Positions 10,286 through 21,500 of a DNA stretch of 64,000 nt are shown here, one piece after another. Within the stretch, counting starts at the first letter, position 1. The number at the start of each line of letters is the position of its first letter. The stretch comes from Glandiceps talaboti. Taxonomy: Eukaryota; Hemichordata; Enteropneusta; Spengelidae. The DNA is taken from positions 4,615,463 to 4,679,462 of the forward strand of contig NC_135551.1 of assembly GCF_964340395.1 (NCBI RefSeq), read 5' to 3'. The notes beneath the pieces were generated by a model. The model was not told the origin of the DNA, did not search any database, and worked only from the letters and a program-made list of their open reading frames with translations. A program made the position numbers and the translations under genes.

Positions 10286-12211
10286 ATGTCTAGTCTATAC
10301 ATGTATGCATATCAGAACAACGACAAATTCAAGAGATGATTTAAAAAGATATAGTCGTAATAGTACTCTGATTATTCAATATATGTTCAGATATATTAAA
10401 ATATTGGTATATTCCATTATATGTTCAGATAAATTAAAATATTGGTATATTCCATTATATGTTCAGATAAATTAAAATATTGGTATATTCCATTATATGT
10501 TCAGATATATTAAAATATTGGTATATTCCATTATATGTTCAGATATATTAAAATATTGGTATATTCCATTATATGTTCAGATAAATTAAAATATTGGTAT
10601 ATTCCATTATATGTTCAGATATATGAAAATATTAGTATATTCCATTTGATGAAATATTCTTACAATTTATAAATGAATAATTTCTATTTCCAGTGAGAAG
10701 AAGACAGACTCAAAGAAAGTGGTATTAAACAATGTGGTGACATTAAAACATGTAATTCTCAAGCTACAAAATGAAGAATTTGTGACAAGGACTGAGAAGG
10801 TTAACATTTGTTTAACTTGATTTATTGTTTCTTTTATGTCTTCAACTTCAAGTCCAGATAAGGGTATTTCTTTTGACCTTATATGGCTACTGTCATTGAT
10901 GTCCAGCGTCCATATAAGGATATTTTCTTGTATGTCCTTATATGGCTACTGTCATTGATGTCCAGAGTCCATATAAGGATATTTTCTTGTATGTCCTTAT
11001 ATGGATAGTGATTGAGTCCTTATAAGGATATTTGATCAATTGTTAATCTTGGAGCTCGTGTGAATTTTTACTGAATGGTGACCATTTTGTTGCTAAAAAT
11101 CAATATATATTGCATAACTAAAAACTATATAACATACATGTAGAGACTTCATTCAAATGCCTACCCTACATAACTAGATGTGAGCTTTTTATTAAGACTT
11201 TGACCGTAACCCTGACCTTCAGGGTCACTTAACAAAATCAGTTAATTTCTTGCATATCACTTGCACTTAAAGGTGTTCGTTTTAGTCAAACGCAAGTAAA
11301 CTACATGGGGGGGGGGGGGGGGGGGGGGGGGAGGGGGCGCTCTGTCATTTATGAAGACTTGTCTTGTATATCCTTTATGTGGTTATGGTCATTAATATCC
11401 TTATAAGGATATTTACTTGTATGTCCTTATATGGCTATTGTCATTGATAGTGATAGTTACTTGTATGTCCTTATATGGATACTGTCATTGATAGTGATAT
11501 TTACTTGTATGTCCTTATATAGATACTGTCATTGATAGTGATAGTTACTTGTATGTCCTTATATAGATACTTGTGTCTAGTTATAAAACAATGGTAAAAA
11601 GGAAATTTAGTTGAATGTCCTCTCCCAGTCACTATTAGGTCTATATAAAGGCATACCAAACCCTCAGGTTCTACTAAGTTGGTATCAACATTGTTCAGAA
11701 TATTTTCACAGAATCATTATAATCTAGACATCATCCAAATCAAGCCATTCAAACCAGTGTTTGTCAGGTAAACAATTGTGGCATTGTCCTGACTTTCATG
11801 TGTTCTTTTGAATGACATCAGTCTCCTTTTGATAATTTCTTTACTCTAAAACTAGATAATCTCATCCTCTAGTATCTATTGTAATTTGGAATACTTGCCA
11901 AAAAGTTGAAGAAGGAAAAGGGATGTCAATGCAATCATTGATAATTTCTTGTGTCTCTGTAGTTTCTTCTAGATTGCAAGTTGGATTCATCCCCCACCAG
12001 TAAGAATAAGACACGGGGTCAAGGGTCACAGGATCATAATGCTAAGAAGAGGATATCTAAAAGTGATGAGTCTACAAGTGTAGAAGATACTGGAGCAGGA
12101 GTGGGACACCAACCAACGTCTAAAAAGGAGACAGGAAGTGAAAGTAGTAGTCAGAGAACCAACTCATCTAAGAAAACAAACAAGAAAAGTGAATCTTGTG
12201 ACTTATTGTGA
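48..12211 (+). CDS. Three-TIR-domain protein with possible macro-domain end (5' partial)
   Basis: Nine exons join in one frame: 48-266, 1045-1240, 3122-3284, 4919-5163, 6266-6402, 7076-7270, 8839-9485, 10694-10799 and 11963-12211 (TGA). That gives 718 visible residues; upstream exons lie outside the window. TIR1 (exons 2-3) opens YDVYLSFSDKD and carries SPSYLESSSCTEQYNIAL. TIR2 (exons 4-6) opens YDIFISYCHKN and carries SKDYLLSAVCQEEYNLAL. A third, diverged TIR-like unit (exon 7) opens VDIAFSYSKVN and carries SQSEELQIALSRH. Exon 1 (AAVNWMKAGLPLRVLKIVLY) resembles the last helix and strand of a macro domain, weakly. The tail (exon 9) is Lys/Ser-rich and probably disordered. TIR domains act as signalling adaptors or as NAD-cleaving enzymes. 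The Glu at the position of the SARM1/plant catalytic Glu is kept in TIR2 and TIR3 but is Gln in TIR1. The exon chain is secure; the enzymatic role is inference. Confidence 0.85.
267..1044 (+). other. TIR gene intron 1, no recognisable element
   Basis: AT-rich intron. At 548-617 a short phrase (ACTGATAAAGGTCTCAAGTT) occurs twice in tandem. I see no gene or transposon here. Confidence 0.5.
1400..1765. repeat. (TATG)n/(TACG)n microsatellite split by an L2-like LINE/SINE tail
   Basis: TATG tetranucleotides run from about 1400 to 1470 and from 1559 to 1765, with a TACG block at about 1610-1641. Sequence 1472-1558 (ATAATAATAATAATG, TTATATAGCGC, CAAAGCGC, TTACAATTATTACCCC) lies between the two runs. 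It shares the TTATATAGCGC...CAAAG-GCGC layout with the 3' end of the L2-like LINE at 37.54 kb. It is therefore read as a minus-strand 3' tail of a LINE or LINE-dependent SINE inside the microsatellite. Confidence 0.6.
1766..2920 (-). mobile_element. HINE/Helentron-like non-autonomous element, copy 1
   Basis: This 1155-bp unit recurs nearly identically at 24576-25707. Its left end is a 64-bp two-stage hairpin: outer arms AAATGCCGTCC/GGATGGCATTT, inner arms AATACACGCC/GGCGTGTATT. Directly inside it is CTTGTACCTCGGCT. The right end is AGCCGGAGTACAAG, the inverted partner of that sequence. One inverted subterminal repeat at each end plus a terminal hairpin at one end only is the Helentron/HINE layout, which would make this a minus-strand copy with its 3' hairpin on the left. 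It has no coding frame. (TATG)n abuts both ends. It lies in intron 2 of the TIR gene. Confidence 0.5.
2921..3015. repeat. (TATG)n microsatellite
   Basis: Near-perfect TATG tract starting at the base after the right end of the HINE-like element. It ends about 100 bp before the acceptor of TIR exon 3. Confidence 0.9.
3370..3748. mobile_element. Foldback MITE, possibly MULE-derived
   Basis: The 379-bp sequence is almost entirely an inverted repeat with arms of about 180 bp. Its ends are TAGACTCTCTTACAG and, on the other strand, TAGTCTCTCTCACAG, followed in both arms by CTCGGAGCTTCGCTTTACTA. The 9-bp direct repeat GGTTATGAT flanks it exactly (3361-3369 and 3749-3757), as expected for Mutator-like elements. 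The flanks are themselves GGT/GAT-rich, so chance agreement of the 9-mer is possible. It has no coding capacity and sits in TIR intron 3. Confidence 0.6.
3861..3957. repeat. Short imperfect inverted repeat
   Basis: AGCAATGTTGAAGGCAGTGG at the left pairs with CCACTACCTTCAACATTGCT at the right around a loop that repeats part of the same motif. It lies in the GGT/GAT-rich part of TIR intron 3 and looks like a small foldback sequence. Confidence 0.5.
4465..4840. mobile_element. Foldback element (long inverted repeat)
   Basis: Arms begin CAACTGCTGACATCAGACTG on the left and, on the other strand, CAACTGCTGACATCAGACTG on the right. Pairing continues through AGGTTCTGC/GCAGGTTCC, AAACAGGGAAAGTAAAC and AATTGGATT. 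An inner pair TTTGATAAGAACAGTT/AACTGTTCTTATCAAA continues the fold. No clean target duplication was found. The element lies in TIR intron 3 just before exon 4. Confidence 0.55.
5164..6265 (+). other. TIR gene intron 4, nothing recognisable
   Basis: AT-rich intron with no repeat array, transposon end or coding frame that I can support. Confidence 0.5.
6381..6860 (+). repeat. 61-bp minisatellite (8 copies) containing an exon end and 5' splice site
   Basis: The first unit starts inside TIR exon 5 (ATTGGCTAAACATGTAGCTAAG) and crosses the donor GTGAGA at 6403. Units begin at 6381, 6442, 6500, 6561, 6622, 6683, 6744 and 6805; the spacing is 61 bp except for one interval of 58 bp. Seven of eight units keep AAG|GTGAGA; unit 2 has AAGCTGAGA. 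The intron therefore opens with six extra intact donor copies. Each carries the exon-end codons, so use of a distal donor would read on into intronic repeat. Confidence 0.9.
7271..8838 (+). other. TIR gene intron 6, composition differs in the middle
   Basis: About 7450-8640 is richer in CpG than the rest of the intron (for example TGACGTCATAGAGGG, TTCGCTTCGGTCC, CGACCGCGGTGACTG) and may be an old insertion, but I could not pair its ends. At 8650-8790 the phrase TTAGTTGTGTGTCT...AAGTAAACAATATTCATTG occurs three times. Confidence 0.35.
10212..10290. repeat. (TATG)n/(TG)n microsatellite
   Basis: TATG units at both ends enclose a TG run of about 20 bp. It lies in TIR intron 7 with no transposon end beside it. 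Confidence 0.9.
10378..10650 (+). repeat. 38-bp AT-rich minisatellite, about 7 copies
   Basis: Unit built on ATATGTTCAGATAAATTAAA followed by ATATTGGTATATTCCATT. It ends about 45 bp before the acceptor of TIR exon 8 and so occupies the branch-point side of that intron. Confidence 0.85.
10850..11580 (+). repeat. Degenerate GTCCTTATATGGCTACTG repeats and a poly-G tract
   Basis: Phrases such as CTTGTATGTCCTTATATGG and CTGTCATTGATAGTGATA recur with irregular spacing across most of TIR intron 8. A poly-G run of about 24 bases lies at 11308-11331. Confidence 0.7.
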
Positions 12212-12253
12212 AGTGTATATATTGTCCTGAATTGGGTGATATCATAGTGTACT

Positions 12254-13990
12254 GGGAATACTGTATTACTCTCAGGCCTGACTTTAGTATGTCAGTGTAC
12301 CAGTAACAGGGAATACTGTATTACTCTCAGGCCTGACTTTAGTATGATAGTGTACCAGTAACAGGGAATACTGTATTACTCTCAGGCCTGACTTTAGTAT
12401 GATAGTGTACCAGTAACAGGGAATACTGTATTACCCTCAGGCCTGACTTAAGTATGATAGTGTACCAGTAACAGGGAATACTGTATTACTCTCAGGTTTG
12501 ACTTAAGTATGATAGTGTACCAGTAACAGGGAATACTGTATTACTCTCAGGCCTGACTTTAGTATGATAGTGTACCAGTAACAGGGAATACTGTATTACC
12601 CTCAGATCTGACTTTAGTATGTCAGTGTACCAGTAACAGGGAATACCATATTACTCTCAGGCCTGACTTTAGTATGATAGTGTACCAGTAACAGGGAATA
12701 CTGTATTACCCTCAGGTTTGACTTTAGTATGATAGTGTACCAGTAACAGGGAACACTGTATTACCCTCAGGCCTGACTTTAGTATGATAGTGTACCAGTA
12801 ACAGGGAATACTGTATTACTCTCAGATCTGACTTTAGTATGATAGTGTACCAGTAACAGGGAATACTGTATTACTCTCAGATCTGACTTTAGTATGATAG
12901 TGTACCAGTAACAGGGAATACTGTATTACTCTCAGATCTGACTTTAGTATGATAGTGTACCAGTAATAGGGAATACTGTATTACGCACGCCTGACTTTAG
13001 TATGATAGTGTACCAGTAACAGGGAATACTGTATTACTCTCAGGTTTGACTTTAGTATGATAGTGTACCAGTAACAGGGAATACTATATTACTCTCAGGC
13101 CTGACTTTAGTATGATAGTGTACCAGTAATAGGGAATACTGTATTACCCTCAGGTTTGACTTTAGTATGATAGTGTACCAGTAACAGGGAATACTGTATT
13201 ACTCTCAGATCTGACTTTAGTATGATAGTGTACCAGTAACAGGGAATACTGTATTACCCTCAGGCCTGACTTTAGTATGATAGTGTACCAGTAACAGGGA
13301 ATACTGTATTACTCTCAGATCTGACTTTAGTATGATAGTGTACCAGTTATAGGGAATACTGTATTACCCTCAGGCCTGACTTTAGTATGATAGTGTACCA
13401 GTAACAGGGAATACTGTATTACCCTCAGGTTTGACTTTAGTATGATAGTGTACCAGTAACAGGGAATACTGTATTACCCTCAGGTTTGACTTTAGTATGA
13501 TAGTGTACCAGTAACAGGGAATACTGTATTACCCTCAGGTTTGACTTTAGTATGATAGTGTACCAGTAACAGGGAATACTGTATTACCCTCAGGTTTGAC
13601 TTTAGTATGATAGTGTACCAGTAACAGGGAATACTGTATTACCCTCAGGTTTGACTTTAGTATGATAATGTACCAGTAATAGGGAATACTGTATTACCCT
13701 CAGGCCTGACTTTAGTATGATAGTGTACCAGTAACAGGGAATACTGTATTACCCTCAGGCCTGACTTTAGTATGATAGTGTACCAGTAATAGGGAATACT
13801 GTATTACCCTCAGGCCTGACTTTAGTATGATAGTGTACCAGTAACAGGGAATACTGTATTACCCTCAGGTTTGACTTTAGTATGATAGTGTACCAGTAAC
13901 AGGGAATACTGTATTACTCTCAGATCTGACTTTAGTATGATAGTGTACCAGTAACAGGGAATACTGTATTACCCTCAGGCCTGACTTTAG
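12254..13990 (+). repeat. 55-bp minisatellite, about 32 copies
   Basis: Unit GGGAATACTGTATTACTCTC / AGGCCTGACTTTAGTATGAT / AGTGTACCAGTAACA. It starts 43 bp after the TIR stop codon, so it is probably in the 3'UTR. Period is 55 bp throughout except for one shortened unit near 12980. Units differ mainly at one spot, reading CAGGCCTGA, CAGGTTTGA or CAGATCTGA. These variants are interspersed, with one run of five consecutive CAGGTTTGA units at about 13430-13650. Confidence 0.93.
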
Positions 13991-14538
13991 TATTATAACT
14001 CTAAGCTATGTTTAGTAGTGATAACCCGGTTCACTGATGTAGTATTACACTAGCATAATAATCTCCTTGATCTTGATAACCTACACTTTAAAACTTTTAA
14101 TTGAATATTCCTCTGCAATGTCCAATTTCATTCAAACCTGGCAAAGATATAGAATGTATGCAAAAATTCAAGATAATATGTATACATTAGCTCGTTATGG
14201 TTTAAACTAAAGTATGGTAGTTGTATGAAAGATGATCGTAATTTATATAATATTATATTTATGATGAAAGTTAACAATTATGCAGCTGTTATTGTAAATG
14301 AATCAAAACCATGAATAATAATTGTACACATTGAGGTATCTATTGTGTATATATATTTTATGAATTGTGTCTTTCAATCAGATATGTGTAAATGTGTACT
14401 GTAAATGTATTTGTATAGTTGTGATTATAGTTGTACATATATGTATTTGTAAATAGAGAAGTGAGTTTTAAACCAAGATTGACACTCAGTTAAATATTTA
14501 CTTTAGAAAGAACTGTATCATAAATGTAAATGGTTTAT
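13991..14538. other. AT-rich intergenic or 3'UTR sequence
   Basis: No gene or repeat recognised. No canonical AATAAA for the TIR gene was found here, so the end of that transcript is not placed. Confidence 0.4.
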
Positions 14539-15028
14539 CCCTGTGTTTGGGATGTATAGTTGCTAGGTGTATGTTGTCTCCATGCTTCCTGTGTTTGGGA
14601 TGTATAGTTGCTAGGCGTATGTCATCTCCATGCTTCCTGTGTTTGGGATGTATAGTTGCTAGGCGTATGTCATCTCCATGCTTCCTGTGTTTGGGATGTA
14701 TAGTTGCTAGGCGTATGTCATCTCCATGCTTCCTGTGTTTGGGATGTATAGTTGCTAGGTGTATGTTGTCTCCATGCCTCCTGTGTTTGGGATGTATAGT
14801 TGCTAGGTGTATGTTGTCTCCATGCCTCCTGTGTTTGGGATGTATAGTTGCTTAGGCGTATGTCGTCTCCATGCTTCCTGTGTTTGGGATGTATAGTTGC
14901 TAGGCGTATGTCGTCTCCATGCTTCCTGTGTTTGGGATGTATAGTTGCTAGGCGTATGTCGTCTCCATGCTTCCTGTGTTTGGGATGTATAGTTGCTAGG
15001 CGTATGTTGTCTCTATGCTTCCTGTGCT
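14539..15028 (+). repeat. 48-bp minisatellite, about 10 copies
   Basis: Unit CCTGTGTTTGGGATGTATAG / TTGCTAGGCGTATGTCATCT / CCATGCTT. Because 48 is a multiple of three, the array stays open as a 16-residue repeat (GCIVARRMSSPCFLCL), but one inserted T at about 14851 shifts the frame. Units split into a GTGTATGTTGTC type and a GCGTATGTCRTC type. There is no evidence that it is translated. Confidence 0.9.
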
Positions 15029-15084
15029 GTCGTATGTTCAGTTTTTACAGCTTTATTTCTTTCGATGAACTATTTTACTAAACT

Positions 15085-16130
15085 CATCACCAAAAAGGCT
15101 ATATCCAGTTATGGGAGGAATTTGAGCCAGATCTCTGAATTCATCCAGTAGGTTCAATGCTGAAAGATTTTTGTCTTTCGTAATTGATTAAAGCAATAGC
15201 ATGACCCATCAGTGAAATACTACGTTTCACCTGGGTTTCAATAATCTCATTGTCAAGCGTTACATTGCTTTTCTTCAATGTCTGCAGTAGTATAGCTAAT
15301 GGTCCCACTGCATCCACCACTATATTTATGAATTGGGCAAGCAAATCAAATTGCTATTGGTTACGCCTGGGTTACGCCATTTTGTCATGTTTTTTCGTCA
15401 TTGGTGAGGTGAAGCAACTGTCCACTTCCGCCTATTTCATAGTGGCGATATCCTGGATTGGATATGACCACGATATTGTGGTTTCTAAAAACTTTATCCA
15501 GGAAACCTCTTACTGACTCGTCTGCTTTCCATTGTTTATATGGACGATTGAATTCGTTCTCGGTTATGCCTATTTCTTTTAAAACTGATTTGGAATTATT
15601 GTATATAGAGTAGACTTCGTTGTTGTCATCATCATCTGAAGAATCTGACAGTGGGTGTAAACAACGCTTACCTAGTAAACTGCCACTTCACTGTGTACTA
15701 CTGTTGTGAACAGAGAACAATGCCTGTGACAGGTTGGGATGATTAATTTGTGAGACTGAATCCATTATCTCATCTGTGTCATCATCAAGGTGATGAGTTT
15801 TTTCTACAAATAAGCTCAATGCATCATTAGGCAAGTTGCTCATGTGTGGAGGGGAATAGAGTCCACCTTGCTGACTGTTATTGTCTTGTATAAAGTAGGA
15901 TTGCATATTGTGAAACTGTCTCAGGTGATGGGTGTCCATGCTCCAGTATGCTAGGGCTGTCGACCAGTCTGAGTGGCCATCCGGGGCTAGGCACAGGTCA
16001 GGTGTGGTTAGACATGGACGCCTTTGTGACTGTGCTGCCTTCTTTGTTATAGTCAAGTTCCTTGTTGGAGAAGTCCATGATGAGTATATCAGACAATATG
16101 TTGCATTGTCAGTGCAACTTACGAAATGAC
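15085..16130 (-). mobile_element. DIRS-like retroelement relic, gag-like region (broken)
   Basis: Minus-strand frames give ETQVKRSISLMGHAIALINY, a helical segment of the kind found in the gag-like first ORF of DIRS/tyrosine-recombinase retroelements, then an LFGDEF motif. Upstream is a Gln/His/Asp-rich stretch (15688-16056). The element looks old and is interrupted by several breaks. No terminal repeats, reverse transcriptase or recombinase were found nearby. The family call rests on weak motif resemblance. Confidence 0.4.
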
Positions 16131-16439
16131 TACTTAAGAAGGAAAGGCTATTGGTTTTATTGAGAAAGAAGGAATGCTAAAAATATTTGCTTAATCTATC
16201 ATTGGATAGTTCAAATTCATAATACCATATTTATTATTATATCAATAATATAATATTGTACCAAAAATATGTAACATTGAACTCTTATATAATAGGACTT
16301 CTCACTAAAGCTAGTTGCTTTATACACAATTCTTATTATGGCCTTCTACATCCTGGTCATGTATGGTTTGAGCAACAAGTTGGTAATATGATTATATTAT
16401 CGTTGTCAACAAGAGTGGCATGGTACAATTAAATGAATT

Positions 16440-16960
16440 ACCAAGACTCCAGTTTTATGCAACGTTTACAAATGTAAGTCTCAGCTAGAATTTAAATTAT
16501 ATTTACAAAGTATCCATATATCCAGGTATAAAATAGCATTAGCTCAAACCATACTTTAGCTATGAGACTGGAATACATGTCGGTAAAGCTATCTCGGACA
16601 GAAAATGTATTTTTTGTAAAAATGAAGGTCTAATTGTTATTGAAGATGAACTGCATGTTTTGTTATTTTGTCCTTTATACCAGTCTCTTAGAAAGGAACT
16701 AATACCTAATTATATTATACAGTACTCAACACAAGAAAGAGCAAAGACTTTACTTTCAACCAGTAACCAACTTAAAATTGTTTGTTTCTGTATTGTTGTT
16801 TTCAAAGCTTTTTTACTCAAAGAGAAGACGCTATTATCTTTGTAATTTCTATTTTATTTGTCGTTGTGTTGTAACAGTTACTGTATTATTTGTGCTCTTT
16901 GTTGAATAACGGGCAGTGGCCCGATTCTTTTGAAATAAAATAAATTCAAATTCACTAATA
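16440..16960 (+). mobile_element. LINE 3' end (ORF2 C-terminus)
   Basis: Frame from about 16590 reads DRKCIFCKNEGLIVIEDELH followed by VLLFCPLYQSLRKELIP, the CxxC...EDExHxLxxCPxYxxLR C-terminal module of many invertebrate non-LTR elements, and stops at 16843. A second frame upstream (SYETGIHVGKA) shows at least one frameshift. The 3' end is GGGCAGTGGCCCGATTC then an AATAAA-rich tail near 16940. It is 5' truncated and dead. Confidence 0.65.
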
Positions 16961-17138
16961 TATAAATATGTACTCTAAGGCATCATTTATTTATATATCA
17001 GTGGTCATAGTTATACATACCAGTATTTACTCCACAATGAATTGTGTATGAAACAAAAGGGAAGCAGAGTCTGCTGTGATGAATTAAAAACACTCCTGGC
17101 ATGAATGGTTACAAATGTAATTGTATTCTGTTACAGTC

Positions 17139-17166
17139 ACTCACACACACACACACACACACACAC
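17139..17166. repeat. (CA)n microsatellite
   Basis: About 14 CA units in the 3' flank of QRSL1. Confidence 0.9.
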
Positions 17167-17499
17167 ATTGTAAGTAAAATGTGAGGTGATTTTCCATCAG
17201 AATAGTCGGTGTCCATCTAGAAATCCGTTTGTTCACTTCAACATGTTTTGCAATATTTTGATAAAAAATAAGCATTTTAATCCAAAGTTGTGGAAAACAT
17301 AACTGTAACTCTCCTGGCGTTTAGAATACAATCACATTCTTGATGTATAGTCATAGGTAAAATACACTTATCAAAAAATAGATTTATTTGTAAATCTTTC
17401 ATTCTAGCAAAACCAGTATCATGCAAAGCATGTATTAGTAATAATACCATTGTGGTGCTTCTAATGTGACCTGGTATGAATGAGAATGTAGGTGTATAC

Positions 17500-17830
17500 G
17501 TGAAAATAAAGAGATGAGGATGATGTACTTCTTCATTCAGCCAAGGAAAATACAAGTGGCTTAAGGGGGCCTTGTCAGTATGAGTCACTAGACTTGTATT
17601 GACAAATCCCTTATTAGGTTACCAGTATTTTTCAGATGAATGAAGTAAAAAATATTGGGGAATAATATAACTATGAAAGAATGGGAAAAATAATAGCGAT
17701 TCGAAATGTTTTGACCCATATTTTGGAAACTAATTAGACATGGGTTATCAAGACATAGAACGACTAGGGTATATAATCCATATTTTCTGTTCAAGGACAA
17801 CAACTTGGCTTGTGTATAGTACAATGAATA
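17500..17830 (-). mobile_element. Palindromic repeat family, copy 1
   Basis: Arms CTTCATTCAGCCAAGGAAAA...CTTAAGGGGG and CCCTTATTAGGT...ATGAATGAAG...AATATTGGGGAATAAT fold back. The outer part (ATAATCCATATTTTCTGTTC, AACTTGGCTTGTGTAT) is the inverted form of the starts of the 32.6-kb and 42.3-kb copies. It has no coding capacity. Confidence 0.55.
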
Positions 17831-18060
17831 TCAGCAAGTCATCATTACAAAGGGAGCCATATTAGTCAGATAAACAACTCTGCATGAATGTGTCTTTTTG
17901 GATTTCCTTTATTTACAAATGTTCTTTTGTGTTCAGTGAGAGACTAACAAATTGCCTAAAATTGTAAAATTGTGTCCCGTGGGGAAACTCTTGACTAGAA
18001 AACTAAAAGAGGAGAACGGCCTGAAAACACAAACAACTATGCAAGTAAGCTAATTCAGGG

Positions 18061-18066
18061 TTTATT
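18061..18066 (-). terminator. Possible polyadenylation signal of QRSL1
   Basis: AATAAA on the minus strand about 500 bp after the QRSL1 stop. Another lies near 17910. Which one is used cannot be seen from sequence alone. Confidence 0.3.
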
Positions 18067-18229
18067 TTTAGAATATTAAAACTGACAGCAGACTTCCTGT
18101 ACTGAAGATTCTCAGCATTCATGACTGTTCAAATGTCTTTTTAGGACATATATTTAATCCTCTTTCTAAGAGGGGGGTTATTTGTGCACAAAAAACTACA
18201 AGCTGGGAAAAACAGATTAAAATATAATG

Positions 18230-18385
18230 GTGATCAATCCAGGCATGTGAAACAATCTACTTTTGACCACTCCAATTGTATGAAACAATCTACTTTTGAC
18301 CACTCCGATTGTATGAAACAATCTACTTTTGACCAATCCAATTGTATGAAGTAATGTACTGTTGATCAATCCAGTTATGTGAAGT
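18230..18385. repeat. 35-bp tandem repeat, about 4 copies
   Basis: Unit TATGAAACAATCTACTTTTG followed by ACCACTCCAATTG, in the probable QRSL1 3'UTR. Confidence 0.8.
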
Positions 18386-18568
18386 AGTCTTTGGCAAGGT
18401 GGGTCATGGCATGATATTTTGAAATAATCACCATTATTACATTCCTACGGAACTATGAGATAGATCTAGTGACTGAAAACATGTACATGTTGTGTGATTG
18501 TTCTTTGGTATTGTCTACAACAAAGATTTGGTTTTCACTTCAAGCACTGTTGGCAGTCGAATTGTACA

Positions 18569-21500
18569 TCAAAGACTCGCCGAGTCAATACAAATTTCAT
18601 CAAATTCATGTAACAATTCAGTTCTTGGAAAGTTCACCTGCTGTTCAAACCACTTAGCAACTGTTAACATCTTATAGTCTTGAAACATTGGTGCTATGAA
18701 TTGTAAACCAATCGGAAGACGATTTGAAGAAAGGTAGGAAGGTACAGTAACAGCCGGAACACCTGGTAAGTAAACAAAGTTAAGTTTATTCAGCAAATCA
18801 GAGTGTAAACATTATTGCAATGAAATTAGCATAATGAAAATAAGAACATCTGGTACATAGGTGGCAGAATAAGCTGGCACTTATTCTACAAAAAAAGTCA
18901 CACAGTTACTGCTCTTTATACATGGCATATACGAGACGTGCAGATTGGTCATAGCATGGCATGGTACTTGTGTTTACCTACTTTATTTACAAAAGTGTTC
19001 TTGTACCACTTGGTCTACATGTATGTTGTTTCACACCAATTGTTTTTTACAAGTAGAAAATATGCTGTAATATTATTTCCCCATAATCAAAACCCAAAAT
19101 AAACAACTTATTACTGATCCATATTATTACCACTTTAACCACAAATAGGACGTTTAAGTTGTTTATTTTCTTACCTGCCATGTTTACTGGCTGTGTCAAA
19201 ACATCTTGCTGTTCGCACTGTTTTCTATGATCTACACCGGTGAAATCTTTATATCTTGGTGCATCACTGATAGTGGTTGGTGTAAGAAGGACATCAACTC
19301 CACTGTCAAACACTTTATTGAAGTCGTCAGTAATTAATCTTCTTATCCTCTGTGCTTGCAGATAATACTTGTCATAATTACTGAAGATAAAATCGGCGAA
19401 TAAATAACTTGAGTTTTCGAGAGATAATGAAAATGAACCATAAAAGCCTGCAATCAGTATCTTGGCTCAAACTCTGACTATTGTTGGTGCTCTTCTACTT
19501 TCTTTCACCACTGGAATAGTTGGAGAATCATATCAAGACACATTGGTGTTTACATTTTCACTCGCGTATGCTGCCACCTTAATAATATTCTAGTTCTAAA
19601 TTAATTTTTTTCCTATAACTAAACTTGTCTTTCTTTTGTCATAGCACATTGGTTCATTATTACTTTTATTTGCAACATTCACTGATTATTGGACAAAAAT
19701 GACATTCAAAATTAAAATTTCTCTGATGTGGTCATTTGAGATTTCAAATAAGCTAAAATAAGTTATGAGCCAAAATGCACAGTTTGTACTATGAGTTACT
19801 TATTGATAAAAATGCATTCACTTTGTCAATGATGCAAACTTACCCTTTTAACAAAAAATAGTTGCCAGCTAGGATTCTTCCTCTAACAACATCATTGAAA
19901 CCTTCATGTCTAGTTTCTGAGAATAATGCTTCAAGAAAACTCTTTTCAGTTGCACGATGTCCTGTAAGAATTACGAAAGCTTTTCAGAAATGAATTTAAA
20001 CCTACTAACACTATGCCCAAATGTGGAATAAGATATGCCCAAATATGGAATAAGACATGCCCAAATATAGAATAAGACACACTATGTTCAAACATGGAAT
20101 ATGGCAGAGAATGTCCAAATATGGAATGTGGCACTATGCCCAAATAAGGAATATGGCAAGCTATGTCCAAATACAGAATGTAGCTAGCACTCTACGTGTA
20201 TGACCAAATATGGAATATTGTACATTAAGGTCAAATATGGAATACTGCACATTTGCCAAATATGTATTGTAATATGGCATACTAAGCCCAAATGTGGAAT
20301 ATCCCAAATGATCAAATGATCCCAAATGAAAATCCCAAATACAGAATTTTGACAAAATATTTGACATGTGAAATGTGAATGTGAATATAAAGACTGGAAT
20401 GCAAATTGGTATTGTCATGAACATTAATTTTGATTATGTTTATATTGAATACGTAAAATATCTTGCAAGCATTTAGGAAAGTACTTTAGTTAAACAATGA
20501 CAGACACTGTACAGGTAATCATACAATTCAGCTACCTTAATCTTGAAGCATAAGTTGTCATACAAGTGTTGTTCTCTTACCAAATTCAATGCCATCATAT
20601 CTCGCCATATTGGATGCCACTTCTGTGGCGCATAGTACACTATAACAAACAATAGAGTACTGTGTATGTGGCAGTGACACCTGGCTGACTTTAGCACCAG
20701 CATTGGCAAACAAATCAGCTGCTTTCTTCCATGATTCAAGGACATCACTGGTTAACGTCGGTGCATAATATTCCTAACAACAAAAGTAGATTATATACTT
20801 GACAAATATGGGAGGAGTACATTATTATGAGGCTACCAAAAGAAGAATATCCTAATTTCATGAGAAAATACAAGAAAATTACGAAGGGAATATTTTGATG
20901 TGGTTCATCTTATTACAATAGCAGTAAACACAGAACAAACACAATTGTCACAAATGGTCTCAAAATGTATGTTTAAAAGACAAGTCTAACAACAAAGACC
21001 TAATCAAGCAACATAATTATATATAATGATATATATACGATAAATTAAAGGAAAATTGTAATCATAATATTTGCAAGTGATGTTAAATATGATATTTGAC
21101 TTACTTTTGGTATTCCAATATGTAAATCTTTGACTGAGATGTCATCTGGTAATGTCTGTGCTTGAAATGAATCAGTTACTGTGGTTGAATCATATACGTC
21201 ATGTCCCCCTATCACACCTAAAACATAGAGGAGACAAAATGGTTATGGGGAATTACTATAATACCTCAAATAGAATTTTACTACCTAGATGTATCATAAT
21301 AATCATTCAGTGTTTTTATTGACACCAGGATGTCTATTCCATGCTACACATAATATATCTACAGGTTTGCACGAGAATAACTTGACCTTCTTGTTCTATT
21401 TTGATTCTCTAAAATAAGGCAAGATGGTATTATAGGTGTCAAGAATCGGAACATGCCTAAGGGACTATGACACAACATCACACAAGCTCAATAAGCGAAC

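Noticed and set aside
11971-11972. Alternative acceptor for the last TIR exon at TCTAG|ATTGC
   Set aside because: It gives a frame that stops early, while the acceptor at 11961-11962 continues a Lys/Ser-rich tail to a natural stop; kept only as a minor possibility.
12254-13990. CRISPR-like regular repeat spacing
   Set aside because: Units are head-to-tail with no unique spacers, in a eukaryotic intron-rich context; it is a minisatellite. The same applies to the 6.4, 14.5, 46.8 and 60.3 kb arrays.
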